This document shows, piece after piece, positions 48,339 through 59,002 of a stretch of DNA of 64,000 bases. The stretch is taken from assembly GCA_003999685.1 (NCBI GenBank), contig CP021221.1:558001-622000 (forward strand), in the 5' to 3' direction. Each line of letters starts with the position of its first letter. The stretch's first letter is position 1. The position numbers were made by a program, and so were the translations under genes. Under the pieces are notes generated by a model. It worked only from the letters and a program-made list of their open reading frames with translations. It made no database searches and was not told where the DNA came from. This DNA comes from Taiwanofungus camphoratus. Its lineage: Eukaryota > Basidiomycota > Agaricomycetes > Polyporales > Taiwanofungaceae.

Positions 48339-50614
48339 TCATCGTGCAGCCTCTTCCATCTCCTTTCTCCATCTGTTTTGGATGTCAATGGTTTCGAGGA
48401 AGATCTTGTACTTGGCCTCAAGAAGTTTTTTCTCCTTGGGGCTTGCTGAGGGTACAATCATAGTACCAGGCGGAGTCATCTCGACCTAGACGAGATTCAG
48501 CTCCCGCACATCTAAAGCACAGAAAAAGAAAGCTACCGACCATGATATTCCATAGCGCCTCGCCCTGCTTACCCCTCAACCCCACCCGGCCACCCATGGC
48601 GCCCGCCTCCGCGGCAAAGCGCCCGAGCATCGCGGCGCCCAAGACGACAGCCGCGCCGCTGCTCTGGGGCAGCACAACGGGCATGCTGCACGTGTCCGCG
48701 AAGAGCTGCATGAGCGCGGTGTTCTTCGCCTGCCCGCCGGACATGTAGATGGAGCTGATCGCGTGCCCGGACGCGTTCATCTGGTCGACGATGTGCCGCG
48801 TCTGCAGCGCGATCGCCTCGAGCGTGAGGTTGAACTTGCGCGCGAGGTCCGAGAGCCCGTCGTCCTGCGACAACGGCACGGGTAAGATGCGGAACACTGT
48901 AGGGTAGGTGAGGGAAGAGACGTACGAGGGCGAGACCCATGAGCGAGCCACGCATGCGCGGGTCCGCGATCGGGGAGCGGTTACCTGTGTGCTCTCTCAA
49001 CTCAGTGCGCCAGCATCGAATGCAAAAGACGTACCGTGTAGATCAGGGTAGAAGTGCATATCCTTCGTCAGCTCGGTCCAGCTCTCCACCTTTGCCTCTA
49101 AGCATAGCTTCTCGAGCTCATCATGTAACACTGCACGCGAGTAGGATCCACGAGTGAGCTCAAGATCCTAAAATCTAGTATCGGCACCCACCTTCATGGA
49201 TGTCAGCTTTCCGCTCCTCCGCGAGCTCAAGGAGCTTGGGATATGCGGGGTGCGTCGTGATCATGAAATCAATAAGCTGATCACGAAGATTATTGATCTT
49301 CCTATACAGACATTGTACATATGACTAACCTGACCAGTGGATGACTGTCCGCCCTCATTCATCCACCATCCAGGGAAGACAGCATCCTATTTTTGAACGA
49401 TCAATCAGCTTCATTAAGCCGCAATTATCACAACAAGCGCCTACCTTGTAAGGGCCCCACACGCCCTTGACAAAGACGCCCTCTGGACTCTGTCCGGATC
49501 TTCAGCGACAGTCAGCGGTGAAGGACGTTGACACTGACCTGAACAAGATGGCATGTGCTCGTCCCCGCCACGGCCGCGAGACGGTGCCGCGACTCGTCGA
49601 GGTTGGGCACAAAGTCCGAGAGCTTGCCATTCTCATTGTAGCGCGCGGCGACCGTGCCCATCCACCCTGCATAGCTGCTCGCAGTCAGATCCTCCCACGT
49701 ACTTAGTCAGGTGCGAAACGCGATCTCACGCATCGATCACGCCGCTCCCCACGGGCGTGCCCTCGAGCAGGCCCATCTCCTTCGCGCTCTTCCTATTCAG
49801 GCCCTTCCCGATGGGCAGACCCGCTGTAAGCACGCGCTCCTCCGCGCCGCCGAGCTGCGCGTACCCGTTCTGCACAAAGTCGCCGAGGCCGATGCGTTCG
49901 AAGAACGCAGCCTGCCAGCCGGACTTGGTGGGCACGAACGAGCACTTGCACGTGAGCGAGCAGCAGGAGCGTATGTTGTCGCCCGTCGCGCGGTAGGTTA
50001 GAAAGTCGGGGAGGTCGAAGAATTGGCAGCGCGCGAAGCGCTGTGGGGACATGTGCTTCTTAAGCCAGAGCGTCTTCGGGATCTCCATCTCGAGCTGCGG
50101 GATGAATAGGCGAAAAATCGGGCGACTTTTTTAGGATTGGGCGGGCGATGAGGTAGATTAGGATACGAAAACCTACACTCATAGTGCCGCCAACATAGTC
50201 GAGGACAACGGATCCAGTGCTATTAATGAGGTTGGCTTCCTCCTCCGCACGGTGATCCGCCCACAGGATAATATTACGATCGCCGATCTCCCCCAGTTGG
50301 TCGCCCTTCGTGACGACCACGGGATCACCGTTCATGTCCGTCACGGCCAGTGAGCACGTTGCATCGAAGCCAACGCCTTTTACGTCTGTGGGGGAGACGT
50401 TCGCCTCTGCGAGGACGGCCTTGATGGCCTTGCACATGCCATCCCAGATGTTCGTGGTGGACTGCTCAAAGATGCGGTGATCTGTGGGATCGCGGTAGGT
50501 GATGGTGGACTCGGTGTTGGAGGCGACGAGGGTGCCGTCCCGCTTGACGAGGCCAGCGCGGACAGAACCAGTGCCAACGTCGACGCCGATGTAGTAGCTT
50601 TCGCTGGCAGACAT
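48339..50614 (-). CDS. FGGY-family carbohydrate kinase (FGGY/Ydr109c type)
   Basis: Phosphorylates a sugar or sugar alcohol. Members of this branch act on D-ribulose and related pentuloses, which is a family-level inference. I chose the start at 50614 (MSASESYYIGVDVGTGSVRA), which places the ATP-binding DVGTGS loop at residues 11-17, although the frame is open 25 codons further upstream. FGGY-N continues with FDATCSLAVTD, WADHRAEEEA and EIPKTLWLKKHM. FGGY-C contains PVGSGVIDAYAGWMG, VAGTSTCHL, PGWWMNEGGQSSTGQLIDFM and the ISSIYMSGGQAKNT loop. The C-terminus WRKEMEEAAR gives the stop at 48339. About eight introns. It converges with uL2 at a distance of 291 bases. Confidence 0.9.
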
Positions 50615-51260
50615 GATAAGTATGGGCGTGTAAGACAAGCTGGTCAGGTGGGGAAAAGTGGATCGACAGGTCACAGGAGTGGCGAACAAATAAATAAAGA
50701 CCGAGGGCGAGTGGGGAAGATGTAGACGCCCAAGTGGAAGCTCCGGCCCGCGTCACTCAAGCCCTAACCCGAGCACTGGGTTCGCGTCGGGGCCTCTACA
50801 CGTTTCTCTGTTCTCCCACTCATCCAATGTTTCAACAACTTAACCTCATGCTTATTCCCAGGCAAAGGACAAGGCCAAAAAGACCTATCGAATGATCATA
50901 TTTTTTCAAGTACTCCCTCAAAACTACAAATGCATCAAGATGTACGCCGCAAACTTGTTTAAATATTATAAAGATAGGTGTTGTTAGATCATATATCCCA
51001 GCCGATAATATCAGGAGGACCACGAAGGGAGGAAAATGAGGGCGCCTGGAGCTTGATGAAGAACACCAATATCTTTTTTTTCTTTCCTTCTGACCTCAGA
51101 TCCAACAGTCTCAAGGACCTCCTCGTCAGACCTAGCGGTCACCCCTGGTGGCCCTGTGGCTGAGGCGACCCCTTGACGTGGACGTGCCGTTGTTTTGTCG
51201 TGCTCGTGTTGCGACAGGCCCGGGATTCGAAACTACTGCTACCAAAGTTACTCATGGTCG
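50615..51260. other. Intergenic region with a copy of the desert's TATA-like motif
   Basis: The plus strand at 50967-50983 has ttataaagataggtgtt, matching 16 of 17 bases of the motif found twice in the 5.4-12.1 kb desert. No gene follows it on the plus strand: the next plus-strand frame is short and motif-free. The rest is FGGY upstream DNA and the 3' region of the cyclin gene. Confidence 0.45.
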
Positions 51261-52399
51261 CTAGTCATCGTCGAGGATTATGCCGGAGTACACGCGCATA
51301 ATGGGGAGCCGCAGACTGGCCTTCTTGACAAGTTGCATACCAATGGGCGCGGGGGGCTCGTAGAGCTGGAGTGCGTTGAGGTGGGTGACCTGTCCCTCCA
51401 GCGCGCATTGATAGTAGACCGGCTCCGCCATCTCCAGCCATTGGCCTCCTCGTGACGTCCCAATCGGCTGTGGAAAATGTCCGTTCGGCGTGTCGACAGG
51501 CAATGAACCCGCTGATGAGGAGCTTGATGGCTCGCCGTAGATGCAGCATGGAAACCTGCAGTCCGGCAGGCAAACCGGAAGCGGGATCGAGAACACCGGT
51601 TCCTTGGGGAGTGATGGCGGCGTCGGTCCCCTGGATGAGATGGTTGACCCGTATATGCCTGTTCCCGAGTACTGAGGGACGGGGAAGGGCGGTCGCCAGA
51701 GTCCTGCATGGCGCATGACGCGGAACATCAACCCATTGTGGTGTACAAGCATCGCGGCCTCTCGCACAGCCAGCTCGTACTTGATGAGCTGAAGGAATTC
51801 GAACTCGCACTGTACGACCTGCTTGGCCGTCAGTGCGCTTGACCACGTTGCCCATTGCCTGGGGGTCGGGTGGGAATCGTTGGTGTACTGTGTAGAAACA
51901 TGTGAGCACCAGATCTCATCCTCCATGGTGTTCGACATACCTTAGTCGCAGCCATCACTACGCCCAAGAACAGTCTCTCGCATGCCCATTCCGTACTGCC
52001 CATCGTGATCCGCTCGCGCACCCTGTCGACGTATGAGAGCGCGACTAGAAGTACGCGCATGGACATGTTCGACTTCGCGACAACGTTCTTCACGAAGTTG
52101 ATGAAGAATGCGGTCTTCAAGCGCGTCGGAGGCGCGAGACTGAGGCGGGCGTACGTGTGGTTGACATCCTGGACGATGCAGTCAACCACGTAGTCTGGGG
52201 TGGATGTCGGTCAGTGTCAATGCCGGTAGAGGATACCGTGAACGCGAGACGCACCCATTGTTTCCCAATTTATGGGCAGCTGGAGGAGCTCCACCAAGGC
52301 GGGCTCATGGAGTGAGGGATCGACCAAGCTAGCAGGATGGAGCCTGGGGCTTGCGCTCCCAGTCGTAGCAAAAGCAAAGCAGGTAGTGTTCATGTTCAT
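51261..52399 (-). CDS. PCL/Pho80-like cyclin, tandem copy A (full length)
   Basis: A cyclin of the fungal PCL/Pho80 type, expected to activate a Pho85-like kinase. The start at 52399 gives MNMNTTCFAFATTGSASPRL. Two introns (about 52198-52257 and 51893-51945) are removed. The cyclin box reads LKTAFFINFVKNVVAKSNMS, VLLVALSYVDRVRERI, then WACERLFLGVVMAATKYTND, QWATWSSALTAKQVVQCEFE and FLQLIKYELAVREAAMLVHH. The YTND motif is split by the second intron. The remaining 170 or so residues are Pro/Ser-rich and end RVYSGIILDDD. Length about 340. The gene at 54572-55565 is a close relative in the same direction. Upstream DNA is shared too (see the regulatory entry). Confidence 0.8.
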
Positions 52400-52499
52400 A
52401 TTTCATGAAAAAAATAGCGTCGTGAAAGGGGGAGCACTAGAAGGTGTGTGGATGTGAGCGCAGATCAAAGGTGGGGAATCGCGTCGAGTCGCAGGCAGA

Positions 52500-52690
52500 C
52501 TTATGTATGCTCTCGAACAAAGCGCGAACGAGGCCAAGCGCACAATGGGTGGCCGCGCACTTGTGCCCGCGACCGTTTTGGGCAACATGGAGGGCGCTCA
52601 TAGGACGCGAGGTGTGTCGCCCTTTGCACAAAGCGCGCCACTACGCGTGATAACAGCGCGTAGCCAGTGGCACGGTCACGTGTGTAACTG
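52500..52690 (-). promoter_or_regulatory. Upstream block conserved between the two tandem cyclin genes (copy A)
   Basis: About 190 bases upstream of cyclin A match 55650-55850 upstream of cyclin B. Long shared runs include ctcgaacaaagcgcga.cg.ggcc.agcgca, aatgggtg.ccgc, acaaagcg.gccact and gcgtgataaca. Copy A also contains acgcgt (MluI cell-cycle box type) near 52643 and cacgtg near 52677. Both motifs regulate cyclins in yeast, but copy B lacks exact versions. Confidence 0.6.
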
Positions 52691-52749
52691 ATTTTGTGCC
52701 GAACCACATTGACCGCTCCAGCAGCAGCTTTGACAAGGATACAGACCCC

Positions 52750-54390
52750 AAATGCTGCTGGACTTCGACCCTATGTCAAAGCACAGATTAACTCAAATAC
52801 TAGTGAAGGAACTTGAATAGGGTACAGAAATACATTTGAGCGCAGTTCAAGGTGAAGTAAATCCGCGACAGCTGCTGCTAGTACTTGCGCCGTAGGCCTT
52901 TACGGAACGTGTTTCATGATATTTACGTTGACGAATGATCACATGATGACAGACTCGTCACGATGCGATGCGTTGTGTATGTAATTCCCGACGAGGACAC
53001 CAACCACGGTGACCTGTGCCGCCAGCAGGTCCAGAAGACAGCATGCCTCCTTGTTCAAAGGCAATTAAGAAGGCCAATAAAGTAGCAATTGTCTCAAAAT
53101 TACTGGATTCCAATTTTTTTGACAATACCTTCTCAACAGGCAACTGCTGCAGAGCTCTTGAAGACTCTGCACTGTACCAAGTTGCGTACCAATGACACTG
53201 TGTAAGTGACTTTATAAGCTAGCACTTTTATAATCTCAGACACCTGCCTGTAGTGTTTATTTCTCAGTCTTGAACGCATCAAGCATAGTGTGTGAAGATC
53301 GTTCGGTACTCTGGAACATCCTTGAAGGCAATATGCGACAATTGTTTGAATTTCAACTTGCCTATTATTGACCTGCAGGCTGATCTTTTCTCGGTACAGA
53401 TTCACGAACTCATCATTCGGATAGGACCCATATGCTCAACGGTCTCAGCTTTTTCATCCATTGTCTAGGTTCATCCTTGCACGTAGTGAGAATAATGAAT
53501 CAGAGGACAGTCAAGGCCAAATCATTGCATTTGCAATGTTTCGGTTTGAACGGGAAGATAAACAAGATATTGTTTGGTGGTATGTGGAAATAGAATATGG
53601 ATTCATACATGTTTTTGACAGCATGGAATAGCTATTTTCTACAAGTTTGTAGCGAATCAAGGCACTGTGGTCTTGGTAAACAGTTGATACAACAACTGCT
53701 TTCCGTTAGTGGCCAGTGGTGTATGAGAAAACTCATGCTAGCGGTTCTTAAGAGTATGTTTTAGATTATCTTCTCGTGTGGTTTCTGATAGCTATTACTA
53801 CAGAGAACCTGGATGCACGAAAGTTTTATTCAACAATGGGGTACATCCTGTCATCTTTATTGTTGCATATCTGATGATACTGAAAGCCGCATTTTTAGGT
53901 TTGACACCGAGGTGAAGGGGGAGGGTGGAAACAAGATTACAGAGGGGACAGAATGTGACTTTGAGATTCTTTCGAAAAATACACCTTTGCAAATGTGAAG
54001 TAGACACCACTGGTAACTCAGTTGTTCAACTATGCATGCTACTTCCTGCCTCCTTGGAGACTAATTGTTAGCACCTCAGTTGATCCAGCTTCTGTATGTC
54101 ATATCTCAGTTATAGGAACAGTGTCAGTTTCCTTGTTAATGTACTCAGTCATCACCTTGCCCTTGCTTAGGAAAATTTGTTGTTATTATGCTAGTGCTGG
54201 CGTAGGCCTTAGATATCAAATTACATGGTACATGCTAGAGTGGTGAATCCTGTGTGATCACAAAGTCCCAGTGTGAAATGCTGCTCCTTTGGTTGTGCCA
54301 CAGTAAACAAGGGGAATGATAACACGGTGATCCTACAAACAGTACTTTGTTGCAATTGCCATGAGTCTACTCATCTCATAGCCTTCCCCA
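52750..54390. other. AT-rich spacer between the tandem cyclins, no gene seen
   Basis: About 1.6 kb separate the promoter block of copy A from the tail of copy B. The sequence is markedly richer in A and T than the cyclin genes, with short frames on both strands (none over 90 codons) and no motif. It may be inserted DNA or strongly decayed sequence. I found no terminal repeats or transposon protein. Confidence 0.5.
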
Positions 54391-54571
54391 CTAGGTCTTG
54401 CAATTCTGCAATTCTACATGTTGTTGCAATTGACCAGTGACGCCAAAGTACCTGCAATTACGACCACAGGGCAGATGAGGACATCCAGGGGTTGGACCCA
54501 ATGATATTGGCATGCTGCATGCCAGTGGGAGGCGGTGGCCCATCAAACTGGAGGAAATTGGAACGGTTGTG

Positions 54572-55565
54572 TCATCCTTCTGCACCATAATGCATGAAGG
54601 CGAGCTTTGTCCATTCCTGTCGGAGGCCCTCTCGTGTCCCCATCATGGATGGATACTGGTCATCTGGGGTGATGATGGAGGAGGAGGCAATGGTCGAGGA
54701 GCTCATGGCTAAACGAGAGTTGCTGTAAGCGCACCCAGGGAAGTCGCAGTCTGGAAAGCACACTGGCCGAATAGGGAGGGCCGGCTCCACCGCTGAAAGC
54801 GTAGATCCGTAAATACCGGTGCTTGAATATTGGGGCGAAGGGAACGGTGGGCGCCAGAACCCCTCATAGCGGGCGACGCGGTACATTAATGCATCATAAT
54901 GTGCAAGCATCGCATCCTCTCGCACAGCCAGCTCATACTTGATCAGCTGCAGGAACTCGAATTCGCACTGCACGACTTGCTTAGCCGTGAGTGCACTTGA
55001 CACCGCCGCCCATTGCTTGGCATTCGGAGGTCGATCATTCGTGTACTGCGCAACAACGTTTGTGAGCATCATCGTATAATAACACCCAGGACACGCCCCA
55101 CACACCTTGACCGCAGCCATCACTGCACCCAAAAAAAGCTTTTCACAAGCCCACTCCGTACTGCCTAACGTGACCCGCGGGCGCACGCGATCGACATAAG
55201 ACAGTGCAACCAGAAGCACACCCATGGATATGCTCGACTTCGCGACCACATTTTTCACGAAGTTAATGAAGAACGCAGTCTTCAAACGTGTCAGGGGTGC
55301 GAGGCCGAGGCGAGCGTAGGGATAGTTGACTGCGTCGACGACACAGTCAACCACGTAGTCTAGGTTGAACGTCAGTCAGTGAGGACGGTCACGAAGGGAT
55401 GCAAATGAAATCGAGTGCACCCATAGTCTCCCAGTTAATGGGTAGTTGGAGAAGCTCCATCAAGGCGGGATTATGGAGAGAAGACTCAACCATGCTGGCG
55501 GGATGGAGCTTGGGACTTGTGCTGACAGTCGTAGCAAAGCCAAAGGAGATGTAGTGCATGTTCAT
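54572..55565 (-). CDS. PCL/Pho80-like cyclin, tandem copy B (shortened C-terminus)
   Basis: Paralogue of the gene at 51261-52399. The start at 55565 (MNMHYISFGFATTVSTSPKL) aligns with copy A. The intron positions are the same, and the cyclin box reads RLKTAFFINFVKNVVAKSSI, LLVALSYVDRVRPRVTLGS, then WACEKLFLGAVMAAVK and YTND. The second intron is slightly longer. The protein stops at FMHYGAEG, about 45 residues short of copy A. Immediately after the TGA the same frame continues for about 35 codons with residues similar to copy A (for example LQFDGPPPPTGMQ against LQLYEPPAPIGMQ), so the stop probably arose by mutation. The cyclin box itself is unaffected. Either copy could still be functional. 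Confidence 0.75.
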
Positions 55566-56719
55566 TTTTTACGAAGAGAGTAAGGTAGAATAGGGTTAAG
55601 GGTGTAGATGTGGATGCAAATGAAGGTTGCGACATTGAAGCAATGGACGCGCTTATAAGCATCCTCGAACAAAGCGCGAGCGTGGCCGAGCGCATAATGG
55701 GTGACCGCATATCCTTCATACCCGCAAGTAGTCGAGGCCACATGGAAGGCCCGCACTTTGAAAGAGACACGAGGCAAATCGACCTTTGAACAAAGCGTGC
55801 CACTCTGCGTGATAACAAAGCGTAGCAGGTGACACAGTCAAATGGTAGCGTATATGATTGGCAAGGAGGGCCTGTTGACCGTGCACTGTAGTGTAGCAAT
55901 TAAAAGTCGACTGAGATTCGGTTCTCACATCCTCTTGAGAATCGATCTATGGCAAGACATATCCAGGTACTGAGGTTTGAAGAGATAAGATTAGCATAGT
56001 AAAGGAGTCCGAAAAGGGTATTGGGAGGCCATAGGTTCGACTGCGCCCCAACGAAAGAGAGCCATTGTTTCTGGGCTGGGCACTCTCAAACTCAGCAATC
56101 GGTCTTTATGATGCGGTTCGATGAATTTGCGCTTGCACTGTATGTACGTGTAAGTGACTGTACGCGCATGAACGAAATGAATACAACAATTCCCGAGTAG
56201 ACGGACATGCAAGGTTGGCTTACACAGTAGTCAATATGCATACATTATGCACGTTGGTCCTGTACATCCGTGTCTTTTTCGATCAAGACCGCATTCTGAG
56301 TGCAAAAAGATTCCCTTGTGGAACTTTGACGGATTGAATACCCATAGTTTCTCTCGGTCGATACGATGGTTTGGAGCAAAACGTGCGAGACCCGTGGAAT
56401 ACACTGTTATGATGAGTTACTCCTTTGATAATGATGGCTGAAGACTACAACACGTCATCAGCATAGAGTGACCATGAATTCAGTTTTTCACCTGAAGCTT
56501 GCGACTGAGGTACTCGAGCGGTAGAACAAGGACTGCAACATGCCTGTCAACGCCTCAAATGCAAGTCGGCAGAATTACAACGATAGTTCACGTCGTCAGC
56601 CCGCATCTCTCCCGTTTGTAAGGGGCGACAGCCATCTGGAGCAGGATCACAAGCATACATTGGCGCATACCATCAAAAATTATTTGCTGCAGAAAGTATA
56701 GAAAGCATCTAGTGGAGAT
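55566..56719. promoter_or_regulatory. Upstream region of cyclin B, including the conserved block
   Basis: Bases 55650-55870 match the block upstream of cyclin A (cctcgaacaaagcgcgagcg, acaaagcgtgccactctgcg and gataacaaagcg are the clearest runs). From about 55900 to 56719 nothing is recognised. Confidence 0.5.
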
Positions 56720-57510
56720 TTAGAAGAGCCGCTCCATCCCACTCGATGGTACCTCGTCTAGCATCTGCTTATTGACATAGCAGAAGCCTTGAGGCGACTT
56801 CGTAGCAAAACGCTCTCTCAATTCCACACCTCCAATCGGAAACTTGAGCTTGAAAAGCCCAACAACGGGATAAGCAAAGGCTGTTAATTGTCCCGCATCG
56901 AAGGCGTCATTGCCGACGCCGTCCGAATCGCGAACCTCGCCAGGGACTTTAGGATTCGTTGTTTCAACAACATGCCTTAGAAAGTAGTAGCGGCCAAGGA
57001 GGGAGCAAATTTTATAAGAATCAATAACGGAATGATCATATTGGGGGGTCAAACGTACGTGATGGCACATGTTGGGGTTGACTCGTACAGCCATAACCGT
57101 TTTACAGCTGCACGTAGCCTGTATCGCCTAAACTCATGGTTCTTCTCACGTTTTCGAATAAGATCCGCGAAGAAGGGTTTGATTGTGAGAATGACATCCG
57201 TATAGGCACGCTCTAGGCTGTTCACGGTACGGTGCTTGCGCGTATGTTTATGGGTGGAAACAGAATCGTCGTGAAGATTGGCATTAGGAATAGGACTACG
57301 GGTAGCAGGCATTGTGATCTGACAGGGCCCTAGAGACGTGTCGGTTAAGCGAAGCAACGCGATCGGCGTTTGTTTATCAAAGGCTTTAGATCCTAACAGT
57401 GACACGTGATCACAAATGAGCAGTTCCCTGATCTGGCGATTTGCCAAGAACCACTGACAAGCGCTGAGCAACCTGCACTTATCCTCACAGTCTCCTTTGA
57501 CTTTTGACAT
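56720..57510 (-). CDS. Unrecognised protein
   Basis: I do not recognise this protein. The first exon starts at 57510 (MSKVKGDCEDKCRLLSACQW), with an alternative start at 57312 (MPATRSPIPNANLHDDSVST). It contains a basic helical stretch (LIRKREKNHEFRRYRLRAAV). An intron of 84 bases (GTACGT..CTAAG, about 56974-57057) joins it in frame to HVVETTNPKVPGEVRDSDGV, ending VNKQMLDEVPSSGMERLF. A second frame is open across part of the intron, so splicing is not certain. There is no signal peptide or membrane segment. The long frame, credible intron and 63-base spacing to the divergent DUF1748 gene favour a real gene. Confidence 0.45.
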
Positions 57511-57573
57511 AAATCAAGATATACGGAAACCAACGCCCTCAGAATCTTTCCCAATCAGCTATCTAGAGTAACA

Positions 57574-58030
57574 ATGTTTGGGACACTTGTCCACCTTGGC
57601 TTCGACGCACTCCTGCTGAGTGCCTTTCTTGCGGGCATTAGACGAACTACAGGTCTAGCGTACGTCTTTTACTTGTTGATATGCTGTCTAGGTGCTTTTA
57701 GATTGACTTCTAATAACTTGGTGTAGTCCAAGGCTGTCGGATGTACCCAACAAAGACGTCCGTCGTGAGTAAACCGCTTCTTCCCATGGATTTCCAGCAG
57801 CAAATACTGATTGTATTGGCAGAAATACTGCGGTCATATCTCGAATTTGGTATGTCTTCTTTATTCAGTATAATACATGCAAAAAGGCTGATGTAGTTGC
57901 GGGTGGATAGGAGAATATGTGTTCGATTTCGCAGTGGTCATCTTCGGGGTATGTCCATGCATATTTCACGCATACTACTTGATACTCATTCAGACTTCAG
58001 CGTTCATCATCATTCGAGCGGAGGCCGTGA
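57574..58030 (+). CDS. DUF1748 small protein
   Basis: A conserved fungal protein of about 74 residues with unknown role. Five exons, each very small, splice to MFGTLVHLGFDALLLSAFLA, GIRRTTGLA, SPRLSDVPNKDVR, ILRSYLEFGEYVFDFAVVIF and a basic end RSSSFERRP. The pattern G.LVHL.FDA.L.S.FLAG..R.TGL is diagnostic of the family, as is the later Y...GE...D..VV. The last acceptor was chosen so that the length matches the family; using the acceptor seven bases earlier would give a longer, less likely tail to 58191. The first half is hydrophobic and may contact a membrane. Confidence 0.8.
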
Positions 58031-58293
58031 ATGATATGTCTTCCCTCGTCTTCCCTCCTGCCGCCGTTAACTCATTTAGCATCACACTTTTCTCCCTATT
58101 TTCTTTGAGACCAGTTCGTCCTACCTGCTTCAGTCTGCAACCCCGTATTATTGCATTATCCTCAGCCTCCAGTTTCTTTGGCAGTCCATGAATTTAATTT
58201 GGGGTATATGTGCACCCATGTACAAGTACAACCACAGTGACAGTTCATGATAGCGCACTTCACCACGAATCCTGCATCACATTCTCTTGCCAA

Positions 58294-58786
58294 TCATCCA
58301 AGGAAGTTGTAGACAAAAAAGTGCAATACAATGGAGCCAAGAGCAAAGTCTGCAAACGCACTACGATCATAACCATCAGTTGAGATCGAAATGAAAGAGT
58401 TATGAAATAATACTTACCGTTCTGGCGAGACGTCCTTGAATTCGATCCTGTTGGCGGGATTGACTTGGGCACGCAATGCCGCCGTCAATACAAATTGTCC
58501 GACACAGCTGCCAAAGCTTTACAACAAAGGATACTGGTCTCAGACATCACTTACACTTAAGAAAGGAAGGGATTACACACCCGGCAAGAAACGCATTGAA
58601 TGGGAAGTTGGTCACAAGAATACAGTAGACGAATTGTATGATGCCGGAGAGTATTAGGAACAAGAGGAACGCGTCGATGGTTTTGAGCCTCGCGGAGGTG
58701 CTTTCATTATAAGCTTTCAGCAAGGAGCGGATAGCATTTGACGATGCCGAAGACGAGGGAATACTCGTCGTCTTTGGTGGGGCCAT
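58294..58786 (-). CDS. OST2: Oligosaccharyltransferase subunit Ost2/DAD1
   Basis: A small ER membrane subunit of the complex that transfers the N-glycan to nascent proteins; the metazoan form is DAD1. The start at 58786 gives MAPPKTTSIPSSSASSNAIR. The first exon holds RLKTIDAFLLFLILSGIIQF, then YCILVTNFPFNAFLAG. A short intron separates it from CVGQFVLTAALRAQVNPANR, and a second one from the end, FADFALGSIVLHFFVYNFLG. The three membrane helices and the FPFN.FL..F motif define the family. About 130 residues. It is divergent from the mitochondrial ribosomal gene at 59003 with 216 bases between the starts. Confidence 0.93.
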
Positions 58787-59002
58787 TCTTGCGCAGAATA
58801 CTCTACCGCTGCGGACACGACGTGGAGGGTGAGTTAGGAGGAACGTTTAGTAAATTACCAAATACGGCAACCGTGTCGCGTGAGGAGCAGCGTCAAAAAC
58901 TTGCATTCGAATATCAGTTGGTCCCGACAGTGACAGAGTCAAGTCGTACTGGTGTCGTCCTCATACTGACACTCTGTAGGTTCCAGAGACCTCATCCGTT
59001 TC

